Made by a program: the position numbers and the translations under genes | Notes under the pieces: model-generated | The model's input: only the letters and a program-made list of their open reading frames with translations | Databases searched by the model: none | Told to the model about the DNA's origin: nothing | Shown: positions 57,201 through 64,000 of the stretch, one piece after another | Layout: the number at the start of each line of letters is the position of its first letter | Numbering within the stretch: the stretch's first letter is position 1 | DNA from: Akebia trifoliata | Lineage: Eukaryota; Streptophyta; Magnoliopsida; Ranunculales; Lardizabalaceae | NCBI GenBank assembly: GCA_017979445.1 | Contig: CM030711.1 | Span: 930,001 to 994,000, forward strand | Direction of reading: 5' to 3' | Length of the DNA stretch: 64,000 nucleotides

Positions 57201-59679
57201 CTCTGACTTTTTTTTATGGTCCTGGATGAAATTGATCTGTTTATAGTTCAACCATTAGGAGTTGAATGCCCCTCAACTTTTTTTTTTTACAGGCAAAGAA
57301 TTTAAATGGATCTCTTTCAGTTAAGGCTGTTGCAGTTGTTGAGGCTTTGGAAGGAAAGGTGAGGTGCATGTTCACATTATCTGATAAATTGAAACTAATT
57401 GTTATTGAAGACGTAAAGCCATGATCATCATTTTTAATAGTCATATCTTGTACTCTATGCCTCTAGGAAAAAAATACTGATATAAATTTTTTTGATAATT
57501 TTTCTTTTTCTTCTAACGTAAATAGTTCTATAAATTTTTATTTACTGAACTTCTTAAGGTGTTCCTAATCTTTTATGACTTCATCTTTGCTTAAACTTGC
57601 ATTTCTTCTTTTAGTTTGGTTGCTTTCATTAGTTTATCATTAAGATGTTCTTTTTTTTCAATAAAAGAAAAATCCGAAAAAAGGGAAACAGGAGTACAAG
57701 TAATACCTTGTTAACTGAGCATACATTCTTCCCTTTCTATTCATATTTTTAGTATGGTGTATTTAAAAGTTTTCCATTATAAATTTGCATAGTGAATTGG
57801 CGAGTAAAAATACTGTAGGTTTTATTTCTTCCAAAGCTTTTCTATTGATTGCCCAAAAGTTACATCTAGAAGATTTTTTAAGGATTTGTTCATGATTGCA
57901 ACACTTATTGTTTTCTTGTGGTTGTTACCTTCATTTATATGTCTTATATTGTTTTTTCTGACTCACTTCATGCAATATCATGATTTGTGCGACTTCAAAA
58001 GCTTCTGTTTTTCTCTTGATACATTTAATGCGTGGCAGAGGGTGGAAACATTCATGACTGCACTGAGAGTGATAGCAGAGGAAAGGTAGTCATGTACTGC
58101 TATTTTCTTAATGGTTTATATTATATGTAAGGCATCTGGTATTGCTTTGTCACTTATTTCTAAATTTTGGTTTTTTTAACTTCTCCAGTGGGATACTCTT
58201 AAAGAAGCTTGATAAGAAATTAGAGAGGACACTTTTGCATTCCTATCGTAAGGTAAGCCTGCTTCCGTGTTTTAAAGTCTGGAAACTAGAAGATGCAAAA
58301 ATAATCTTGAGTATAAAATCCCAACATCTATCCCCATACACGCAAATACACACTATTCTATCCATTAAGGAAGCTGAGTATTTTCCTGTTTTCAGGATGA
58401 TAAATAAATAAATAAATGTGGAGCGATACATTTTATGGTTTGTAATTATTCAATTTGATATCAGGATTTGACAGCTCAAATTTCTGCTGAAACTGATCCA
58501 GTTGCACTTCTTCCAAAAGTTGTTTCTCTACTATATTTGCAGGTCAGTTAATGAACATTGCTTTGTTTTCATTTTTATCAACATAAGTTTCCCTATGTAA
58601 AAGGAATTTTTATGTTCTTACGGATGTCCCGTTCTCCAGGTGCACAGCAGAGCTCTTCAAGCCCCTGGAAGGGCCATTTCTGTTGCTGTTTCTCGGTTAA
58701 AGGTAAGTAATGTATAAAAATAATATCCACTCTATCTAGGTAGGAATGACATGAACGTGTGGGTCATTGCCCAATAGATCAGGTGTTTGACACAGCTCCT
58801 TGACAAGACCAAAATGCAAACACGTCTGTGCACCTTTGTCTAGGTATAATATTTTGGTTATTTTTAATCAGGTTCTTTTCCAAATAAAAATAAGGAAATG
58901 AATATGTAAAAATTGAAAAAAAAAAAAAAAAAACATTTTCATTCACAATAAGAAAATCACATTAAGGAAAATATCAGACTTTGTATTGTTTAGCAACTTA
59001 ATGTGTGGAGTATGGTACACCCCAGCTCTCTTTTGGAAATTGTATTTTGAGAAAAAAAAAATAATTGCAATACAGGTTGATACTGCCTTACGTGTCAGAA
59101 TTTTTTGGGATTTGTTGACAGATGTCAACATGGGAAAGAATGAACAATTATCAGTCTCCTTGTTACATAGCTTTCCGCAAAGCAATTCTTTCTCGACTAT
59201 TGCTCTCTTGGCATCTTGTTTGCTAACCTCAATAAGATGTTAATATTTTACTTATAAAAAAAATGTTAATATTTAGGTCATACCCCTGATTTCCTTAAGG
59301 TACAAATAATGTCAAAGAACTTCTCTTTTCCTGGAGATCAAACCAAAGGCATCACTAGAATCACTATCGGCATGGCCCATGGCATTGTGAAGACTTCAGG
59401 CTGGCCTTATTGGTGTTGTATTTTTCAAAAGAACCATAATAAACATGCTTTTCTTCTTCTTCCTCTCCTAAATATATAACTTAAGATGTCATGATACTCA
59501 ATAATATGTACGTAATTCTTGTTTTCATCTGTTTTTATGGGATTTTTTATCTGAGAAAACCTGTATATCAATTTGTCAGGATAAATTGGAAGATTCAGCA
59601 CACAAGATCTTAATGGATTACCATGCTGCAACAGTTAGCCTCTTAGCTCTATTATCAGCTGCAACAGATGATGTAAACA

Positions 59680-59714
<35 letters not shown>

Positions 59715-60411
59715 TTATTTATTTTTCTCTTTTTCTCTAGTTAGATTCTACACTTAGTAAATTAAAATTACTCTGTACATGTCTTTTCTCCATGCTCAAC
59801 TTCATAGTACCATTCTCTTTTTCTCAACTTCGTAGTACATGTCTTTTCACATTATGAATTTAGAAAATGGACAATATTACTGATTCCAACTCCCCAAGTT
59901 AGCTGTCTGACTTGTATATTTCACCTGGTATCCCCAATTCAAGTTCATAAAACTGTGATGTAGTATGCTATATTGATCAAACTGTTACTTGGTTATCAAA
60001 TGAATGAAAATACCATGGATTTGTTTACACTTTTTCTTTTTGGATCATCAGATGAACAAACACCTGAAATGTTTCTTAGTTCCCATTTGTGATTTTAGAA
60101 AATGAACAATACCAACGAACCCAACTCTATGAGTTAGCTGTCTAGCTTGTATATTTCACCTGGTAAATCCCCAATTCAAGCTCATAGATTTATGATGATA
60201 TACTAAATTGATCAACTCGTACTAATCATCAAATGAATGAAGACAACATGGATGTGTTTACTGTTTTATTTTCCTGCTAATGGAGAGATGTCATGTACAT
60301 TTTCTACAGGAAGGAGACTGTTCATCTGATAGAATTCTAAGCAAAAAGGAGTTTTTGGAGGGCCTTATTCCAAAACTGAAAGGACTGGTGCTGAACCCCA
60401 CTCAATCTTGA
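51245..60411 (+). CDS. UFL1: E3 UFM1-protein ligase 1, 20 exons
   Basis: Exons: 51245-51418, 51619-51930, 52022-52288, 52385-52432, 54201-54266, 54414-54517, 55114-55207, 55279-55335, 55641-56076, 56181-56335, 56677-56742, 56829-56897, 56999-57091, 57293-57358, 58039-58085, 58189-58252, 58465-58542, 58640-58702, 59580-59672, 60310-60411. All have GT-AG borders and compatible phases; 817 aa in total (Arabidopsis UFL1 about 819). It begins MDAELLELQRQFEFAQQ and includes ECSQIALAELAAQL, GQLYTPAYVARVSAMVRGA, a Lys-rich disordered stretch (exon 9) and LLKKLDKKLERTLLHSYRKD. Known biology: UFL1 transfers UFM1 to substrates such as ribosomal RPL26 at the ER together with DDRGK1/UFBP1 and C53, in ribosome quality control and ER-phagy. 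No residue loss or frameshift was seen. The start is set by the conserved MDAEL; an in-frame upstream GTG is not used. Confidence 0.95.
53375..53426. repeat. C7-G-C11 tract followed by a long poly(A)
   Basis: CACCCCCCCGCCCCCCCCCCC is directly followed by about 26 A, in UFL1 intron 4. The complementary strand is T-rich then G-rich and could form a G-quadruplex. The exact length is prone to sequencing error. Confidence 0.8.
59237..59274 (+). mobile_element. Micro-LINE tail insertion (14 nt) with 12-bp TSD
   Basis: ATGTTAATATTT at 59237-59248 and 59263-59274 flanks only TACTTATAAAAAAA, the same 3' tip seen at 61862-61890. It lies in UFL1 intron 18. Confidence 0.7.
59680..59711. repeat. (TA)n microsatellite in UFL1 intron 19
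   Basis: An uninterrupted TATATA run starts just after the donor of exon 19 and is followed by TTTATTTATTTATTT. Confidence 0.9.
59856..60270. repeat. Two 175-bp direct repeats in UFL1 intron 19
   Basis: Copy 1 (59856-60031) and copy 2 (60091-60270) share TTTAGAAAATG(G/A)ACAAT, GTTAGCTGTCT(G/A), CTTGTATATTTCACCTGGTA, CCCCAATTCAAG and ATCAAATGAATGAA. They are about 80-85% identical by eye and separated by about 60 bp. Confidence 0.8.
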
Positions 60412-60756
60412 CTCAGTGGATCCAAAACTATCCAAAAGCAATCATCATCAATTAAAAGAGCTTTACATCATTCAGAGCTTACCTGGTAACAAACACCCTT
60501 TACATAATAATATACTGCCGTGTGTAAATCTCCTTGCTAAAGACCAATTTAGAAAGAGATCTTTTTCTTGGTCTACACCTGTAGCACATCTTTCGAAATA
60601 TAGAGAGAAATTTCAAAAAAAAAAAAAACTCATGGAACCATGTTTCAAAGTTTTGTTCTGCTTCCGAATGCTTTTGCGGAATATTCCAATTTCATTTCAG
60701 CAGAGACCAGAACGAAACATTGAATGTTCAGAAAATATTTCTCAGAATGAATGAAA

Positions 60757-60840
60757 CCCCCCCCCCCCCCAAGACAAAATTTTAAACCTTTCATGGAACC
60801 AAGCCTTGTCGATATATATATATTTTGGGGGGGGGGGGGG
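60757..60840. repeat. C14 tract and G14 tract 56 bp apart
   Basis: Fourteen C (60757-60770) and fourteen G (60827-60840) can pair as a stem of pure G:C with a 56-nt loop. Alternatively they can form i-motif/G4 structures. Confidence 0.85.
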
Positions 60841-60962
60841 CTGACATTGACAGTATTTGCATATATCATGGAAACAATGAAACATCTTTGGTGCTGTACG
60901 CAATACTGATCCACGTACAAATTGATCCAAACTGTTATAAAGCTGGGAAACGTCTCATGTAA

Positions 60963-61112
60963 GCTGTACGATTGTGCATTTTCTCTGGAATTCATTTTTC
61001 CTGTCCAAAGTATTTTCCACATCAGGAGAGGATGTTTGCTGTATGATTGTGCATTTTCTCTGGAATTCATTTTTCCTGTTCAAAGTATTTTCCACATTGG
61101 GAGAGGATGTTT
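60963..61112. repeat. 75-bp tandem duplication
   Basis: Copies begin CTGTACGATTGTGCATTTTC and CTGTATGATTGTGCATTTTC at 60964 and 61039. They differ at only a few positions through GGAATTCATTTTTCCTGT, CAAAGTATTTTCCACAT and GGAGAGGATGTTT. The unit is related to 18720-18830. Confidence 0.9.
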
Positions 61113-61570
61113 TTCCACCCCTATCACTGGGAAAATGATTTTTCTACCTCTTAATGATACTGAGAGTTTCTCCTACCCAGCTCTTTTGAGCATGATATCA
61201 AAGAAAAATTCACAAATCCTAATTCTAATTGGTCTCCGTACTTTCACACACACACACATGCACACTCTCTCTCTCTACCATTTATTTCTCATTGGGTCTA
61301 GCTAAAGAGCTAAAGAAAATGGGATGGTGTAATGAAAATTAAATAAACCATCCCCACATTGATTTTAAGATTGGTGTTCTATTATAAAAGGTCAGATGCA
61401 AGGTAAGATTTGTATGTTTGTTTTTGAATTGAGGTATCTAGGCCTCTTATATATCCAACTTGTTCATGCCCATGGGCCTAACTAATCCTTGAAAACCGGC
61501 TTGCAAGAAGAGGGTTGTCCCGCGGTATACATTGCACTTCCCAATGGTACTCTGGCAATGTTGGACTATT

Positions 61571-61730
61571 CTAACACAACTAATTCTCGGGACACGTACA
61601 ATCCCTTCCCCCTCTCTAGGCAATTTATGGGATAAATCCATGAGGGTGACCCGTAAGGAGGGATTCGAGCTCAAAACCTTTGCTTCCCAAGAAGTGTCAT
61701 TGGCCATCTCACCAACCCTTGGGAGCTGAT
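61571..61730 (-). mobile_element. tRNA-derived SINE, family A, copy 2 with TSD
   Basis: The minus strand starts near the A-box-like GGGTTGGTGAGATGGCCAAT, has a B-box-like GAGCTCGAATCCC and ends TTAGTTGTGTTAG. The 10-mer TTGGACTATT flanks it at 61561-61570 and 61731-61740. It matches the copy at 29-190. Confidence 0.7.
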
Positions 61731-61759
61731 TTGGACTATTAATTTACCACACCATTGTA

Positions 61760-61909
61760 ATATGGATGAATCATGTAATCATCCATATTGTAATTTAACT
61801 TTCTTTTTTTGTAGCTCTTTGTGAGGCCTCCTCGGCCTCTTTGTATTTTCCCCTTCATTAATATATTATACTTATCAAAAAAAAAAAAATATATGGATGA
61901 ATCATGTAA
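61760..61909 (+). mobile_element. 5'-truncated LINE 3' end (112 nt) with 19-bp TSD
   Basis: ATATGGATGAATCATGTAA at 61760-61778 and 61891-61909 flanks a segment with GAGGCCTCCTCGGCC, TTGTATTTTCCCCTTCATTA and ATACTTATC plus a run of 13 A. This is a typical plant LINE 3' end. It gives the reference tail for the micro-insertions at 35575, 38817 and 59249. Confidence 0.75.
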
Positions 61910-61970
61910 CTAATTTTGAAATAAAACCTCACCATATAAAATTAGATTGTCATTGTATCAATTGTTAAAA

Positions 61971-62150
61971 TTTTTTGGCTTGTCATGGGTATCCTCACCC
62001 TTCGGGTGAGACTAACCCCATGGTCACATGCACCACCCCCCCCAGAAATTCCTGCGTGCAACGGTTAAGGGTTTTGAGCACTTGACCTACCTTCTTGAGG
62101 AGCTTATCAAGGCTTGATTTACCAATAGGCCAAACCCTTGGGTTTATTGT
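61971..62150 (-). mobile_element. tRNA-derived SINE, family B, copy 2
   Basis: In reverse it reads TTTGGCCTATTGGTAAATC, CCTTGATAAGCTCCTCAAG, AGGTAGGTCAAGTGCTCAAA, GTTAGTCTCACCC and CCCATGACAAG, then a short A tail. It matches the full copy at 941-1180. A C-run has expanded at 62035-62044. Confidence 0.65.
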
Positions 62151-62879
62151 TGTACCAACCATTCACTTTATGTAAAAGTTAGGATACCAATAATATCTCT
62201 CCTTTTTTTGTGTTAAAGATTTTATATGAGCATAATCCTAATTGTAAACAACTACTGAAATTGTTTGAATGAGTCTTCTAATGTTGACCAGTAACTTGAG
62301 TCAAATCATTGTAATGTTTGAATAGTGTGTTTTAATATGTAATGGGAATGATAAATAATTTAAGAAATTAGGGTGTAATAAGTAAAAAATGGGATGCCAC
62401 TAGTAGCTCTCTTTAAAAAAAAAGAACATTTATAGGGGTTTGTTTATTCACATTATAATGGGTGTGGTAATGTCGGGGTCCATTTATTTATATGAGCTCT
62501 ACTAATAGATAGTTCTCTGTACAGTTAGGTGTAGTGTAATCTGGCTTCCCCTTCCCCATAAAGTGTCTCCAAGCCGGTCACATAACCAGTGACAGTCCCT
62601 TCTTGCCTATCAATAGATGGGCGTGGTAATATCACGGTCCATTTATTTATATGAGCACCTGAACTTTTACTTATTACACCCTAATTTTTTAAATCATTTT
62701 TGACACCCCAATTAAAAAAAAAAACACACCATTCAAAAATTAGACAGGGTTGTCGCAAAATATTATCACAACATTATAATAATTGTAGTAGTTGTTTACC
62801 GTTATGATTAGGCTCATATAAAATCTTAAACCCAAAAACTAGAAATCTAGGTGAAGGAGAGAACATTCACGAAATAGAA

Positions 62880-64000
62880 CGGCAAATACTTCCATTATTA
62901 CAATGCTATTTTTTGTCGTTACAAATAAATTGCAGCGGATAAGCGATGGAAACAATATTTGTTTGTACTGCCCTGTTGCTAAAATAGGGGGGTGGGGGCA
63001 ATATCTTATGTCTCACGAAGTATTACATATAGTGATAGATGTAAAATCGGTTGCATTAAGTATATATATATTTAAAAAAAAAAAGGTATAATACCTATAG
63101 CGATGGATATTCAGTCTCTATAATGTATTTTTTTATTTTTAACATAATTTTTTGTAACAGTAGATACTTTTATCTGCTGCAACAAGTATTAGGCGAATTG
63201 GTCACGCTGAGTAAATTTTTGTAGGAAAAAAATATAATAACTATCGTGGGGTCTGCCGCTACAAATGTATTTTTATTTAATTTTTTTTTGGTACCGGCAA
63301 ATATTTTATCCGCCGCTACAAGTGCTACCTACAGCGACAAGAGTAAATTTTTTTATTTTTTTTAACAAAGATACAATACCTATTGCAAGCAGATATTACC
63401 CCACTATAAATGTATTTCTATTTCAAAATAATTTAAGTAAATTTTTTCTGTAATGGCATATATTTTTATCTGACGCCACAAGTATCACCTATAACAACGG
63501 ACGTAAAATCGATGATTGTATATTTGTATTACGTTATTTTTGAAAATATACACCTATTGCGGCAGATATTTCCATCACTACTGATGTATCTTTTATTTAA
63601 AATTTTAAGTTCTTATTTTTTTTTTGTTTTGTTGCAGCAGATGTTTGAATCCGCCTTTGTAATACTTTCAAAAATATAATACCTATTGCGGCGGATAATT
63701 CCACCACTATAGATGTATTTTTTATTTAAAATATTTAGACATAATTTTATTTTATTTTATTATTTATTTATTTATTTATTTTTGTAGTGGGAGATCGTTT
63801 TTTTTCTTAGCAAAAATATATAAGGCCTATTGCGGCAGATGGTTCCGCCGCTACAAATGCATTATTGTGGTGGAATTATCCGGAGCTATAGATGTATTTT
63901 ATTTTTATAACAAAAAATATGCAAATATAAAAAACAAAATTACTTGTTGTGGCATATATTTTTACCGCCACTAATGTAAATATAAGTACACATAGATACT
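62880..64000. mobile_element. Array of palindromic motifs, CACTA subterminal-like
   Basis: At least eight degenerate copies of a roughly 26-nt near-palindrome, ATTGCGGCGGATAATTCCAC plus CACTATAG, occur near 63095, 63245, 63380, 63560, 63686, 63831, 63855 and 63950. T-rich ATGTATTTTTATTT spacers separate them. Plant CACTA/En-Spm transposons carry such motifs as transposase-binding subterminal repeats. No CACTA terminus is visible, so the element probably continues past the window. The type is inference. Confidence 0.45.

Larger units (their letters stand above)
60412..64000. other. Gene-free 3' flank after UFL1
   Basis: Contains the UFL1 3' untranslated region (no canonical AATAAA close by), the C/G tracts, a 75-bp tandem repeat, two SINEs, a LINE tail, and from about 62.9 kb a palindromic-motif array. 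Open frames here are repeat artefacts. Confidence 0.7.

Overview
This window is nuclear DNA of a flowering plant, most likely not a grass. The evidence is GT-AG introns, plant-type gene families (3-ketoacyl-CoA synthase, ankyrin-PGG membrane proteins of the ITN1/ANK1 type, the UFM1 ligase UFL1), long AT-rich spacers, and many small plant transposon and retroposon insertions. I could not identify the species.

Only four protein genes are supported, all on the + strand: (1) a two-exon 3-ketoacyl-CoA synthase at 23099-25200; (2) a three-exon ITN1 orthologue at 34321-40073; (3) a three-exon ankyrin-PGG paralogue close to Arabidopsis At5g02620/ANK1 at 46302-49619; (4) a twenty-exon UFL1 gene at 51245-60411. 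I rebuilt each by splicing open frames at GT-AG sites. All four give intact proteins of normal family length (458, 583, 537 and 817 aa). Genes 2 and 3 share exon phases and a middle exon of exactly 410 nt, so they look like an old tandem pair. The four genes do not form an obvious pathway: wax/VLCFA elongation, membrane-linked salt/ROS and defence signalling, and ER protein UFMylation.

The remainder (1-22.9 kb, 25.5-33.9 kb, 40.1-45.6 kb, 49.6-51.1 kb, 60.4-64 kb and the larger introns) is gene-free and dominated by non-autonomous elements. Several can be delimited exactly from target-site duplications (TSDs): a 1.25-kb long-inverted-repeat Mutator-like element 1 kb upstream of the KCS gene; several families of 116-203 bp Mutator-like MITEs with 9-bp TSDs; a Harbinger-like element with TTA TSD; a 501-bp Mutator-like foldback; a CACTA-like MITE; two tRNA-derived SINE families; RTE-type LINE fragments; and four tiny 3'-tail insertions of a LINE (14-112 bp) with their own TSDs. 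The window ends inside a dense array of short palindromic motifs resembling the subterminal region of a CACTA/En-Spm element.

No tRNA, rRNA, CRISPR or organellar gene is seen. No wholly new system was found. The points most worth a second look are the micro-LINE insertions, the long palindrome near KCS, an in-frame stop-free 99-nt intron that would add a hydrophobic segment to the second ankyrin protein, and shared termini linking two MITE families.
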